Below, piece by piece: positions 16,961 through 25,866 of a stretch of 64,000 nt of DNA. The DNA is from JAFASC01 sp034669505 (GTDB taxonomy: Bacteria; Pseudomonadota; Alphaproteobacteria; Rhizobiales; Beijerinckiaceae), in NCBI GenBank assembly GCA_034669505.1, contig JAXDNJ010000079.1, forward strand, positions 1-64,000, read 5' to 3'. Each line of letters opens with the position of its first letter. The stretch's first letter is position 1. Made by a program: the position numbers and the translations under genes. The notes under the pieces were generated by a model. The model saw nothing but the letters and a program-made list of their open reading frames with translations. It searched no databases and was not told where the DNA came from.

Positions 16961-16988
16961 AAGAGGTCCGACTCGCGCCGGACCTCTT
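16961..16988. terminator. Bidirectional terminator hairpin
   Basis: AAGAGGTCCG and CGGACCTCTT form a perfect 10-bp stem with an 8-nt loop, placed in the 41-bp gap between two convergent genes. Confidence 0.65.
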
Positions 16989-16998
16989 GAAGCGGTTC

Positions 16999-17502
16999 TT
17001 ACCAGTAAGAGGGGTACGGATACCCGCCGCACGCATACGGGCCGTAGCCATAGCCGTAATAGTCGTCGTAGGGATCGCAGCCGTAATAGTAGGGATAGCC
17101 GTAGCCGTAGGCTGCCGCGCCGACTAGCCCCGCAGCTGCGAGGCCGAGCCCGACGCCGAAACCGCGATGGCGGAAGCCACGCCCGCCCCAGGCAAAGTTG
17201 CGACCACCCCAGTTACGGCCGGCAAAGCCCGCGCCGGCAAAGCTGCGCGTAGCGAAGCCCGGATGTGCCGCAACACTGCGTCCCGCAAACATTGGGCCGG
17301 CCCCGCCGAAGCCGCGCGCCGCAAGCCCACCGCCGCCGAAGCCGCGCGCGGCGAACCCGCCGCCACCAAAGCCATGGCCACCGCCGAAGCCGCCGCCGCC
17401 GCCTTTGAAGGCCAGAGCCTCTGTAGAGGCCGTCGCGATCGTGGCGCCGAACGTCAGTGCCGCGACCGCGGCAATTCCAACTTTCCTCATCTTTCCTGTC
17501 AT
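16999..17502 (-). CDS. Glycine-rich secreted low-complexity protein
   Basis: From the ATG at 17502 (GAGGAG 9 nt upstream) the product is 167 residues. A signal peptide (residues of about 1-27, KVGIAAVAALTFGATIATAS) leads into a glycine-rich section with repeated GGGGFGGGHGF, AARGFGGAG and GRNWGGRNFAWGGRG units. It ends in a Tyr/Gly/Pro-rich tail (YGYGYPYYYG). Such GXXX-repeat secreted proteins are common in Hyphomicrobiales and are usually unnamed; a role in the envelope or as an adhesive matrix is a guess. Confidence 0.7.
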   Translation of the reverse strand: MTGKMRKVGIAAVAALTFGATIATASTEALAFKGGGGGFGGGHGFGGGGFAARGFGGGGLAARGFGGAGPMFAGRSVAAHPGFATRSFAGAGFAGRNWGGRNFAWGGRGFRHRGFGVGLGLAAAGLVGAAAYGYGYPYYYGCDPYDDYYGYGYGPYACGGYPYPSYW

Positions 17503-17844
17503 CACCTTACTCTCCTCGAGTTTCTGAGGGCCCTGGCGATGAACTGGCAGTAAGGACGGTGGTTTCGCGCATGCGGCAATCCGTGGCGCTCTTTCGATCA
17601 CGAGTGGTTGATCGAGACGCTGCTTCCAAAACGAACGCTCCGCCTTCTTGGGCCGAAGGGCGGCACTTTTCCGCCGCGGGCGTGGCAGCTTAACCGTTGT
17701 GCGGGTGCAACACGTAACGAAATCTTATGGTTAAGGCTTAACCGCGACAACGAATACTCTTCGGCGAAATCGTGACCTTCGGTAAGGGTTAACGCACGTC
17801 CGGCCAAGCTGGAACCCTTCTCAAACCGGAGTTCGGATTCGCCC
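17503..17844. other. Divergent regulatory region
   Basis: This 342-bp gap separates the glycine-rich gene (minus) from the L,D-transpeptidase gene (plus). It carries several TTAACC/GGTTAA motifs (about 17691, 17727-17743 and 17787) and no gene that I can support. Confidence 0.5.
17727..17743. promoter_or_regulatory. Possible CtrA half-site within a palindrome
   Basis: ATGGTTAA at 17727 is the reverse complement of TTAACCAT, the 8-mer CtrA half-site known in Caulobacter and rhizobia. It overlaps a 15-bp palindrome, GGTTAAG-G-CTTAACC (17729-17743), about 105 bp before a cell-wall enzyme gene. The second canonical half-site at 7-bp spacing is missing. Confidence 0.35.
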
Positions 17845-18405
17845 ATGACAAACACTCGTGTTCGTGCGACCGGCCGCATGCGCGCGGTCGCCCTCTCAGC
17901 CGCCGCGGCGGCCTTGTTGGCCACCCTCCCGTTTGGCTCGACCGCTGCCTCCGCCGCCGAAGGCCGCGTCGTCCTGCGCGGCGCACAGGATTACCCCGCC
18001 GGCACCATCGTGATTCGCGCCCGCGAGAAGCGGCTTTACTACACGCTCGGCGACGGCACTGCGATCCGCTACCCCGTCGCCGTCGCCAAGCACGGCAAGG
18101 AATGGCAGGGTTCGGCTCGAGTGAACGGCAAGTTCCTGAACCCGGATTGGATGCCGCCGCCGGTCGTCAAGCGCGATCACCCGGAGCTCCCCAACCTCAT
18201 CCGCGGCGGCTCGCCCGGCAATCCGATGGGCGTCGCCGCGCTCACCCTGGACCGTGACGAGATCGCCATCCACGGCACCACGAAAAAAATGCGCGCCTCC
18301 GTCGGCACCTCCGCCTCCTACGGCTGCATCCGCATGCTGAACGAGGACGTGAGCGACCTCTATTCCCGGGTCAGCGTCGGCACGCCGGTTGTGATGGTCT
18401 ACTGA
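17845..18405 (+). CDS. L,D-transpeptidase (ErfK/YbiS/YcfS/YnhG family)
   Basis: The 186-residue protein has a signal peptide (residues of about 1-37, ending ASAAE) and a YkuD catalytic domain. The active site is complete: the histidine in IAIHGTT and the nucleophile in SYGCIRM. These periplasmic enzymes make 3-3 peptidoglycan cross-links or attach lipoproteins to peptidoglycan. It is a single-domain form without LysM or peptidoglycan-binding repeats, common in Hyphomicrobiales. TTAACC motifs upstream suggest cell-cycle control (inference). It ends 4 bp from the convergent priA. Confidence 0.9.
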   Translation: MTNTRVRATGRMRAVALSAAAAALLATLPFGSTAASAAEGRVVLRGAQDYPAGTIVIRAREKRLYYTLGDGTAIRYPVAVAKHGKEWQGSARVNGKFLNPDWMPPPVVKRDHPELPNLIRGGSPGNPMGVAALTLDRDEIAIHGTTKKMRASVGTSASYGCIRMLNEDVSDLYSRVSVGTPVVMVY

Positions 18406-18409
18406 GGCT

Positions 18410-20683
18410 TTAGAGGAAGCTCTGCGGGTCGACGTCCACGTCGACCCATATCCCGCCGCGTGGGCTCGGCGCCTCCGCCAGTATGCGGCGCAGAAAAGCC
18501 TGGACGTCCAGGCGCCGCGGCGCCTTCACCAGAATCCGGAAGCGGTAGCGCCCGCGCACCATGGCGATGGGCGCTTCCGCGGGTCCCAGGACCAAGACAT
18601 CGCTTGCCTCGGGTAATCCGCCGATAGGCGCGACCGCGAAACCCTCCTGCATCGGCAGGCAATAGGCGGCGCGGACGAGCGCCCGCGCATGCGCTTCGCT
18701 CGCGAGGCGATCGGCGCCGGACACGATCAGCGCCGCGAGCCGCCCGAACGGCGGCAGCCCGGCTTTGAGCCGCACCTCCGTCTCCTCGGCATAGAAGCGA
18801 GCGGCGTCGCCGGAGATGAGCGCCTTCATCACCGGGTGATCGGGTTGATATGTCTGCACCAGGCCGCGCCCCGGCCGGTCGCCGCGGCCGGCGCGTCCGG
18901 TCACCTGGTTCAACAATTGAAACGTGCGCTCCGCCGCCCGCGGATCGCCGCTCGACAGGCCAAGATCGGCGTCGATCACCCCGACAAGCGTCAGCGACGG
19001 GAAATTATGCCCCTTCGCCACCAACTGCGTGCCGATGACAATGTCGAACTCGCGCCGGGCGATGGCATCGATCTCGCGCCGCAGCCGCTCCGTCCCACCC
19101 GGAAAGTCCGACGACAAGACCAACGTCCGCGCCTCGGGAAAGGTGAGCGCCACCTCTTCCGCCAGCCGCTCCACGCCAGGACCGCAGGCGGCAAGCGAAT
19201 CGGCGGTCTCGCATTCGACGCAGATGTCCGGCCGCCGCTCGACATGACCACATTGATGGCAGATCAGCGCGCGGCGAAAACGGTGCTCGACCAGCCATGC
19301 CGTGCAATGCGGGCATTGGTGGCGATGGCCGCAGGCGCGGCAGACGGTCAGCGGCGCGTACCCGCGGCGGTTCAAAAAAAGCAGCGCCTGTTCGCCGCGC
19401 GCGATCGTCTCACCGACCGCGTCGCGCAGAACGGGCGACATCCAGCGCCCGCGCGGCGGCGAATCGCGCCGGAGATCGATCGCGGCGAGATCGGGGAGCG
19501 CCCGGCCGGCATGGCGGCTCGTCAGCGCGACATGACCGTAGCGGCCTTGCGCGGCGTTCACCCGCGTTTCGATCGACGGCGTCGCGGAGGCAAGCACCAC
19601 GGCCGCGCCCTCGATGTGGCCGCGCACCACCGCCATGTCGCGCGCGTGATAGGTGACGCCGTCCTCCTGCTTGTAGGCGGGCTCATGCTCCTCATCGACG
19701 ATTATGAGCCGCAGCCGCTCGAACGGCAGGAACAAAGCCGAACGCGCGCCGGCAACGACCCGCACCTCGCTCGACGCGACGCCGGACCAGATGCGGGCAC
19801 GCCGGCGGTTCGCGACGCCGGAATGCCACTCCGCCGGACGCACGCCGAAGCGGCGGGCGAAGCGGTCGAGGAATTGCCCCGTCAGCGCGATTTCCGGCAT
19901 CAGGATCAGAACCTGACCGCCGGTCGCCAGCGCCGCGGCGACCGCTTCGAAATAGACCTCGGTCTTGCCGGAGCCGGTGACGCCTTCGAGCAGCGTGGTG
20001 GAAAAGCCGCCGCGCGCGATTGTGGCGCGAAGGCAATCGGCGGCGTCGGCCTGCGCCGGATCGAGTAGCGGCTCGGCAAAGGCGATGTCCGGCGGCAGCG
20101 CCGCGGGCTCGGGCGCCATCAGCACGGTCTCGAGCGCGCCTTCGTCGATGAGGCCGTCGATCACGCCGGTCGAGCAGGCGGCGGCCTCGGCAAGCGCCGA
20201 TTTGCGGAAGGCAAGGCCGCCTTCGGCCGCCCTGAGCACCCGCGCCCGCGCCGGCGTGATGCGCAGCGGCTCGCCGTCACGGGGCGTCCCGGCCAAGCGC
20301 ACGCCGATGCGCGGCGCCCCGCCTTCGTCGGCGGGGATGCGTGCCACCATGCGCAGCACCATGCCGCGCGGCGCCAGGGTGTAGCGCGCGATCCAATCGA
20401 TGAAGTGCAGGAGCTTTTCGTCGAGCCGCGGCAGGTCGCGGCGCGACGCGATCTCCTTCAGATTGCCGCCGCTCCGGGAGCCCTTGACTGACCATACAAT
20501 GCCGGTCGTCTCGCGCGTGCCGAGCGGCACGGTGACGAAATCGCCGGCGGCGACCTCCATGCCCGCCGGCACGCGATAGGAATAGGCATTGTCGAGCGCG
20601 ACCGGCACGAGCACGTCGGCAACCTGCGGGAGGCCCGCGTCGTCGCGGACCTCGTCAGCTTCGAGAACCGATTCGAGAAGCAT
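18410..20683 (-). CDS. priA: Primosomal protein N' (replication restart helicase)
   Basis: This 757-residue helicase reloads the replisome at stalled forks. Visible parts: an N-terminal DNA-binding domain (VLVPVALDNAYSYRVP), Walker A GVTGSGKTEVYF around residue 235, the DEEHEPAYKQEDG box II, and zinc-binding cysteines (CRACGHRHQCPHC, ICHQCGH and ICVECETAD) in the mid-C-terminal part. Helicase motif VI is seen as QVTGRAGRGDRPG. Length is typical. It is transcribed alone toward the L,D-transpeptidase gene. Confidence 0.96.
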   Translation of the reverse strand: MLLESVLEADEVRDDAGLPQVADVLVPVALDNAYSYRVPAGMEVAAGDFVTVPLGTRETTGIVWSVKGSRSGGNLKEIASRRDLPRLDEKLLHFIDWIARYTLAPRGMVLRMVARIPADEGGAPRIGVRLAGTPRDGEPLRITPARARVLRAAEGGLAFRKSALAEAAACSTGVIDGLIDEGALETVLMAPEPAALPPDIAFAEPLLDPAQADAADCLRATIARGGFSTTLLEGVTGSGKTEVYFEAVAAALATGGQVLILMPEIALTGQFLDRFARRFGVRPAEWHSGVANRRRARIWSGVASSEVRVVAGARSALFLPFERLRLIIVDEEHEPAYKQEDGVTYHARDMAVVRGHIEGAAVVLASATPSIETRVNAAQGRYGHVALTSRHAGRALPDLAAIDLRRDSPPRGRWMSPVLRDAVGETIARGEQALLFLNRRGYAPLTVCRACGHRHQCPHCTAWLVEHRFRRALICHQCGHVERRPDICVECETADSLAACGPGVERLAEEVALTFPEARTLVLSSDFPGGTERLRREIDAIARREFDIVIGTQLVAKGHNFPSLTLVGVIDADLGLSSGDPRAAERTFQLLNQVTGRAGRGDRPGRGLVQTYQPDHPVMKALISGDAARFYAEETEVRLKAGLPPFGRLAALIVSGADRLASEAHARALVRAAYCLPMQEGFAVAPIGGLPEASDVLVLGPAEAPIAMVRGRYRFRILVKAPRRLDVQAFLRRILAEAPSPRGGIWVDVDVDPQSFL

Positions 20684-20751
20684 GAACCGAGTTTAGCACC
20701 AGGAAGCGCGTGCCACACGCCGGTCGCCCCGGTAGTGCATCGGCTTGAATT

Positions 20752-20991
20752 CTAGACGACCGTAGGGGCGGCCTCGGTTGCCCTAAAATCCAGCCGAAAG
20801 AGAGCGGCCCCGGAATCGTCCGTGACTTCTATGTGCCAGTCGCAGCCTTCCCAGAAGGTCTCCGGTTGATCCATCAGCAATCGCCCTGCGAGCTTCGCCG
20901 CCTCCATCCGAGCGGACCTGAGATCGGCGCGATTTACGTTGCGCCTGTATTCAGTCGGTCGGCGGGGGCCTTGCCGTCCCGCGCAAGGCAT
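20752..20991 (-). pseudogene. DUF6894-like protein, N-terminally degraded
   Basis: The C-terminal 50 residues (DLRSARMEAAKLAGRL, WHIEVTDDSGAALFRLDF) match the layout of the small rhizobial DUF6894 proteins. Those normally start with a YFF-x-HDG beta strand followed by DxxGxE; here the first 28 residues (PRRPTEYRRNV) do not fit and no good start is visible. Most likely a remnant, or a short form starting at an internal ATG near 20907. Confidence 0.4.
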
Positions 20992-21108
20992 AGGGCCTTT
21001 CAGGCCTCAACGCTTGGAGGCCTTCTCTCTTCGGCAACGACTCGTCACTTCGCAGGACCCTCAGCAACTAAAGCAGCGCTGTTCGCGTTAGCCTTGCAGA
21101 GGTTCGCC

Positions 21109-21282
21109 ATGCAGTCTGTTAAACGCGCCGACGATCTGGAATCCCGCTTGTTTGGGCGGCTGAACGAACGTGAAAGCGCAAGAGTCCTGCGATTTGCCGC
21201 GGAACTAACCCAGCGCCGGGCGGGCTACGGGCGTCCGCCTGCCCGCGTTAATCAGAGCGCTATAGAGGCGTCGCCGAAGTGA
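21109..21282 (+). CDS. Small hypothetical protein
   Basis: An ATG with AGAGG 7 nt upstream opens a 57-codon frame: MQSVKRADDLESRLFGRL, then NERESARVLRFAAELTQRR. It is charged and helical with no recognised family. Its TGA overlaps the GTG of the next small gene, which supports both as a coupled pair. The longer frame extending left to 20833 is antisense to the DUF6894 remnant and was not used. Confidence 0.4.
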   Translation: MQSVKRADDLESRLFGRLNERESARVLRFAAELTQRRAGYGRPPARVNQSAIEASPK

Positions 21283-21518
21283 CCCGAAATACGCGGGGAA
21301 TGCGGGTTCTGCCCAACATAATTGGCGTATTCGTTTTCTTCTTCGGCTGTGCGTGGGTTCTTGCCGGCATTGGTTACGTGCGTGAAACCTCGATGAGCGG
21401 CAGCTATATTTGGACGGGTGTTGGTATTGTCGCGGCCCTGTTCGGCGCAGTGATCCTCGCAAGCGTCAATCGTGCGCGTTTCCACCTATGGCGCGCCAAA
21501 AGGTCAGTTTTGGGATAA
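21279..21518 (+). CDS. Small two-helix membrane protein
   Basis: The 79-residue product has two hydrophobic segments, NIIGVFVFFFGCAWVLAGI and GVGIVAALFGAVILASV, separated by a polar turn, and a basic C-terminus. It starts at a GTG overlapping the preceding stop, or at an internal ATG seven codons later. No family recognised. Followed by 169 bp with no gene before the AI-2E-type permease. Confidence 0.45.
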   Translation: MTRNTRGMRVLPNIIGVFVFFFGCAWVLAGIGYVRETSMSGSYIWTGVGIVAALFGAVILASVNRARFHLWRAKRSVLG

Positions 21519-21687
21519 GTTCGAAAGGTCGGCACGACCGTGTCGCGTCCGGCCCGTGCAACCGGGCACGACCTGACGTATAACGGCCTCAACGAATGGC
21601 AGCGTAAGCCGATGCGACGCGCTCCCGGCCCGCGGAACCCCCTCACTACCCCGCTGTTATCCAGCCGCGTTCGGGCCAAGGGGTGAG

Positions 21688-23643
21688 ATGAGCGAATTCC
21701 TAAAACCCCCGCCGCCCCGCGTTGCCGCCCCGGTCGATCAGGCCGCGCTCCTGGAAAAGGTCGCAACGCTGATCACCCTCGCCTTGGTGATCACCGCGCT
21801 CTATGTCGGACGCGCCGTCTTCATCCCGATCGCCATCGCGGTTCTATTGAGCTTCGCGCTGGCGCCGCTTGTCCGTTTGCTGCGGCGCTGGCGTGTTCCG
21901 CGGGTGCCTTCGGTCGGACTCGTTGTCTTGCTGGCCGTTGCGATCCTCGGCGGCATCGGCGCCATTATCGCGCAGCAATTCGCGGATCTGACAAAAGAAC
22001 TGCCGAATTACGAGTTCACGATCAGCCGCAAAATCGATTCGATAAAGCAGCTGACGGCCGGCAGCGGTTCCTTGGAGCGCGCCGCCAAAGCTCTGCGGAA
22101 CCTCGGCGGCCAGATTACGGATGCGGCACCGGGCGCGGCGAAGCCGCCGGAAGCTTCTCCGGGTCCACAATCGGCTCTGTCGCAGAAAAAAACGGAGCCC
22201 GTACCCGTCCAGGTGCTGCCTCAGTCCGAGCCGCTTTCGATCGAGCGGCTGCAATCCGTCGCCGGTACGATTCTCGAGCCGTTGGCGACGGCGGGCATCA
22301 TCCTGGTCTTCGTCGTCTTCATCCTGTTTCAGCGCGAGGATTTGCGCGACCGCTTCATCCGGCTTGCCGGCTCCGGCGACCTGCAGCGCACGACGGCGGC
22401 GATGAATGACGCGGCGCGGCGTCTCAGCCGGTATTTTCTGTTCCAGACCATCATAAACGCCACGTTCGGGGTCCTGATTGGAATCGGGCTTTGGTTCATC
22501 GGCGTGCCGAGCCCGTTTCTGTGCGGCGCGCTCGCGGCGCTCATGCGCTTCGTGCCGTATGTCGGCGCGTTTGTTGCGGCCGCCATTCCCCTCCTCCTTG
22601 CCGCCGCGGTCGCGCCCAGTTGGACGATGATGCTCGAAGTCGCGGCCCTGTTCGCGATAACCGAGCCGATCGTGGGCCAAGTGATCGAGCCCATGCTCTA
22701 TGGGCATTCAACCGGCATCTCGCCTATCGCCGTGGTGGTGTCGGCAACGTTCTGGACCTGGCTCTGGGGACCGGTCGGCTTGCTTCTCTCAACGCCGCTC
22801 ACCGTCTGTCTTGTCGTGCTCGGCCGCCATGTCGAGCGCCTCGAATTCCTGGACGTGCTCCTGGGCGATGCACCGGCGCTGACCCCGGTCGAGAGTTTTT
22901 ACCAGCGCATGCTTGCGGCGGATTCCTCCGAAGTTGCCGAACAGGCCGAGGAGTTCATCAAGGAGCGCCCGCTCGCCGAGTATTTTGACGAGATCGCGCT
23001 CGAGGCGCTGCTCATGGCGCAGGCCGACGTGAAGCGGGGCGCGCTCGAGCCGGCACGGCAGGCCAAAATCCGCGAAACCATCGACGAGCTCGTCGAAGAT
23101 TTGCAGGACGATGAGCCCCCTCCGCCAGCGGACGGCGAGGAGGCCGGCGCGTCGCGCGAGCCCCCGGCGGAGCTCTCTGTCATATGTATCGGCGGACGCA
23201 CGCCGCTCGACGAGGCGGCGGCGGCTCTGTTCGTCCATTTGCTGCATGGCGAAGAGGGGATCACTGCGCGGGTCGAGCCGGCTCAAGCGCTCACCCCGGC
23301 CGGACTGCTGCGCCTCGACGCGGCGCAGATCGACGTGATCTGCCTGTCTTATCTCGACTCCGAAGCCGGCCACGCGCAGGTGCGCTACGCGGTGCGCCGG
23401 GTCCGCCGCCGTTTCCCGCACGCCACGATTTTCGCCTGCTTCTGGACCGCGGACGAAGGGCCGGGCCGCGCGCAGCAATTGTGCGACGCGGCCAAGGCGG
23501 ACAAATGCGCGTTCCGCTTTGGGCAGGCCCTGGAAGTGGTCCGCGAGATTGCCGGCGAACGGATGGGAGCCCAGGGGACAGAGGAGCCGGGCACGCCGCG
23601 GGATGCGCGTGAGCCGGCCGCGGCTCTGAAGGGGGCCGCCTGA
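21688..23643 (+). CDS. AI-2E family permease with a C-terminal soluble domain
   Basis: Residues of about 1-390 form the AI-2E (TqsA/PerM-type) membrane domain with eight or so helices. A long loop with PEASPGPQSALSQKKT falls between the early and later helix sets, and the signature region is GLWFIGVPSPFLCGALAALMRFVPYVGAF... The protein is 651 residues against about 350 for ordinary members. The extra C-terminal 260 residues are soluble, with an acidic/Pro-rich linker and an alpha/beta domain (VICIGGRTPLDEAAAALF, IDVICLSYLDSE, FPHATIFACFW). That order of strands recalls cobalamin-binding or receiver-like Rossmann folds. Substrate unknown. Transcribed ahead of the PQQ-associated ABC genes. Confidence 0.85.
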   Translation: MSEFLKPPPPRVAAPVDQAALLEKVATLITLALVITALYVGRAVFIPIAIAVLLSFALAPLVRLLRRWRVPRVPSVGLVVLLAVAILGGIGAIIAQQFADLTKELPNYEFTISRKIDSIKQLTAGSGSLERAAKALRNLGGQITDAAPGAAKPPEASPGPQSALSQKKTEPVPVQVLPQSEPLSIERLQSVAGTILEPLATAGIILVFVVFILFQREDLRDRFIRLAGSGDLQRTTAAMNDAARRLSRYFLFQTIINATFGVLIGIGLWFIGVPSPFLCGALAALMRFVPYVGAFVAAAIPLLLAAAVAPSWTMMLEVAALFAITEPIVGQVIEPMLYGHSTGISPIAVVVSATFWTWLWGPVGLLLSTPLTVCLVVLGRHVERLEFLDVLLGDAPALTPVESFYQRMLAADSSEVAEQAEEFIKERPLAEYFDEIALEALLMAQADVKRGALEPARQAKIRETIDELVEDLQDDEPPPPADGEEAGASREPPAELSVICIGGRTPLDEAAAALFVHLLHGEEGITARVEPAQALTPAGLLRLDAAQIDVICLSYLDSEAGHAQVRYAVRRVRRRFPHATIFACFWTADEGPGRAQQLCDAAKADKCAFRFGQALEVVREIAGERMGAQGTEEPGTPRDAREPAAALKGAA

Positions 23644-23692
23644 GCATTTCGTGCACGTTGATTGGCTGGCTCTTTCGGTCCATCTGAGCGGG

Positions 23693-24904
23693 ATGCTCTT
23701 TCGTAAATGTGCCGCCGTGTGGACCGCATTTCTTGTGTTCGCCATGCCGCTCGGTTTCAGCTTCGCTCAGCCGGCGCAGACGCCTTCCATGTCGATCGCG
23801 GTCGGCGTGCTGCGCAGCACGCACTCGAAAGAGACGATCTCGATCCTCGACATTCCGACCGACAACGATCTCCTCGCCGGCGCCGAACTCGGCCTCCAAG
23901 ATAACGAGACGACGGGCAAATTCACCAACCAGGAATTCACGCTGCAAGACAGAAAGCTTGCGGAACGGGAAGATGCGGCCGAGGCGGTGCGCAAATTTGC
24001 AAGCGACGGCATTCGGCTGATCATCGCGGACTTGCCGGCGGCGCAATTGCTTGCCGCGGCCGATGCGGGAAAAGACACGAACACGCTTCTCTTCAATGCG
24101 AGCGCGCCGGATGACCGGCTGCGCGAAGAGGATTGTCGCGCCAACGTGTTCCACACCGCGCCGACGCGCTCGATGCTGGCCGACGGGCTTGCGGAATATC
24201 TCATCTGGAAACAATGGCGCCGCTGGTTCCTGGTCTTCGGCTCGCATCCGGAGGACGCGCTCTTTGCCGACGCGATCCGCCGCTCGGGGAAGAAATTCGG
24301 TGCGAAGATTGTCGAGGAGCGGCTGTATCAGGATACTGGCGGGGGGCGGCGATCGGATTCCGGCAGCGTGCAGACGCAGCGCCAGATTCCAGTGCTGACG
24401 CAAAACGCCGCAGCTTACGACGTGCTCGTCGCGGCGGACGAGAGCGACGTGTTTGCCGGCTATCTACCGTACCGCACCTGGGATCCGCGGCCAGTCGCTG
24501 GCTCCGGCGGACTGAAGCCCACAAGCTGGGACGCAACGCACGAGCAATGGGGCGCGGCGCAATTGCAGAACCGCTTCACCCGCTTGTTCAAGCGCACGAT
24601 GAACGCCCGCGACAACCAGGCCTGGATGGCGATGCGCATGATCGGCGAGGCGGCAACGCGCACGCATTCCAGCGATCCCGTGAGATTACGCGCGTTCCTG
24701 GTCGGGCCGGACTTCTCCTTCGCCGCTTTCAAAGGCCAGCGCCTGACGCTACGCTCGTGGAACCTGCAGGTGCGCCAGCCAATCCTGCTCGGCGACGGCC
24801 GCAGCATCGTCTCGGTATCGCCGCAGGAGGGTTTTCTGCATCAGACGTCCGAGCTCGATACGCTCGGCTATGACAAACCGGAAACGAAATGCGTGCTCCA
24901 TTAG
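23693..24904 (+). CDS. PQQ-dependent catabolism ABC system, periplasmic substrate-binding-like protein
   Basis: The 403-residue protein starts with a signal peptide (MLFRKCAAVWTAFLVFA, ending SFAQ). It then has the periplasmic binding fold of branched-chain-amino-acid-type receptors (VGVLRSTHSKETISILDIP, DGIRLIIADLPAAQLLAAAD, NVFHTAPTRSMLADGLAEYL). This combination matches the substrate-binding family found with PQQ-dependent alcohol dehydrogenases (TIGR03863 type, as I recall). A GTG at 23651 is a longer alternative start. It overlaps the following propeller gene by 16 bp, so the set is one operon. Confidence 0.8.
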   Translation: MLFRKCAAVWTAFLVFAMPLGFSFAQPAQTPSMSIAVGVLRSTHSKETISILDIPTDNDLLAGAELGLQDNETTGKFTNQEFTLQDRKLAEREDAAEAVRKFASDGIRLIIADLPAAQLLAAADAGKDTNTLLFNASAPDDRLREEDCRANVFHTAPTRSMLADGLAEYLIWKQWRRWFLVFGSHPEDALFADAIRRSGKKFGAKIVEERLYQDTGGGRRSDSGSVQTQRQIPVLTQNAAAYDVLVAADESDVFAGYLPYRTWDPRPVAGSGGLKPTSWDATHEQWGAAQLQNRFTRLFKRTMNARDNQAWMAMRMIGEAATRTHSSDPVRLRAFLVGPDFSFAAFKGQRLTLRSWNLQVRQPILLGDGRSIVSVSPQEGFLHQTSELDTLGYDKPETKCVLH

Positions 24905-25866
24905 TTGGCTTCTTGGTTGCAGCGTGCCTGCTCGGCACGAGCCGCGCGCCCGCGCTCGCCTACATGGCGTACATCACCAACGAGAAGGGCAATTCGATCA
25001 GCGTCATCGATCTCGACAAGCTCGAAGTGGTGAAGACCGCGAAGGTCGGACAGCGGCCGCGCGGGATTGTCGTCAACAAAGAAGGCACGCAGATTTTCAT
25101 CTGCGCCGGCGATGACGACACGATCAACATCATCGATGCGAAGACGCTGGAAGCGGTGGGCAGCCTGCCGTCGGGTCCCGATCCGGAACTTCTCATCCTC
25201 AGCCCCGACGGCAAGCTCGTTTATCTCTCGAACGAGAACGACAATCTCGTCACGCTGATCGATCTCAATACGCGCAAGGTCGTCGCCGAAATTCCTGTCG
25301 GCGTCGAGCCCGAGGGCATGGCGATCAGCCCGGACGGCAAGATTCTGGTCAACACCTCCGAGACGACCAACATGGCGCATCTCATCGACCCGCAAAAGAA
25401 AGAGATCGTCGCCAACATTCTTGTCGGCGCGCGCCCGCGCTTTGCAGAGTTTACGCCTGACGGGTCCGAGCTCTGGGTCTCGGCCGAAGTCGGGGGCACG
25501 ATCAGCGTCATTGATCCGGCAAAACACCAGGTGAAGCAAAAGATCGAGTTTGCGATACCCGGCTTGCCGAAAGAAGCGATCCAGCCGGTCGGAATAAGGA
25601 TCGCGCGGGATGGGAAGACGGCGTTCGCCGCGCTCGGACCCGCCAATCGCGTCGCGGTGATCGATGTTCAATCAAAAAAGGTCACGAAATACCTTTTGGT
25701 CGGCCAGCGGGTCTGGCAGCTCGCCTTCACGCCCGATGAAAAATACCTGCTGTCGACGAATGGCGTCTCGAACGACGTGTCGGTGATCGATGTCGCTGGA
25801 TTGAAGGTGGTGAAATCGATTCCGGTCGGCTCGTTCCCATGGGGCGTCGCCGTGTCGCCGCAATGA
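24889..25866 (+). CDS. PQQ-dependent catabolism-associated beta-propeller protein
   Basis: This 325-residue secreted protein (signal peptide 1-24, ending ALAY) is a beta propeller of about seven YVTN blades: AYITNEKGNSISVIDLDKL, then repeats with AISPDGKILVNTSET, FTPDGSELWVS, FTPDEKYLLSTN. It matches the family conserved beside PQQ-alcohol-dehydrogenase ABC systems (TIGR03866 type). Role unproven; it may sense or stabilise the system in the periplasm. Overlaps both neighbours, so translation is coupled. Confidence 0.88.
   Translation: MRAPLVGFLVAACLLGTSRAPALAYMAYITNEKGNSISVIDLDKLEVVKTAKVGQRPRGIVVNKEGTQIFICAGDDDTINIIDAKTLEAVGSLPSGPDPELLILSPDGKLVYLSNENDNLVTLIDLNTRKVVAEIPVGVEPEGMAISPDGKILVNTSETTNMAHLIDPQKKEIVANILVGARPRFAEFTPDGSELWVSAEVGGTISVIDPAKHQVKQKIEFAIPGLPKEAIQPVGIRIARDGKTAFAALGPANRVAVIDVQSKKVTKYLLVGQRVWQLAFTPDEKYLLSTNGVSNDVSVIDVAGLKVVKSIPVGSFPWGVAVSPQ

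Noticed and set aside
16999..17502. Glycine-rich repeats as a possible DNA repeat array
   Set aside because: The repeats are protein-level low complexity within a gene that has a signal peptide and ribosome-binding site; no direct DNA repeat array is needed.
18689..20068. A 459-codon open frame on the plus strand
   Set aside because: Antisense to priA, with Arg/His-rich low-complexity translation; shadow of priA codon usage.
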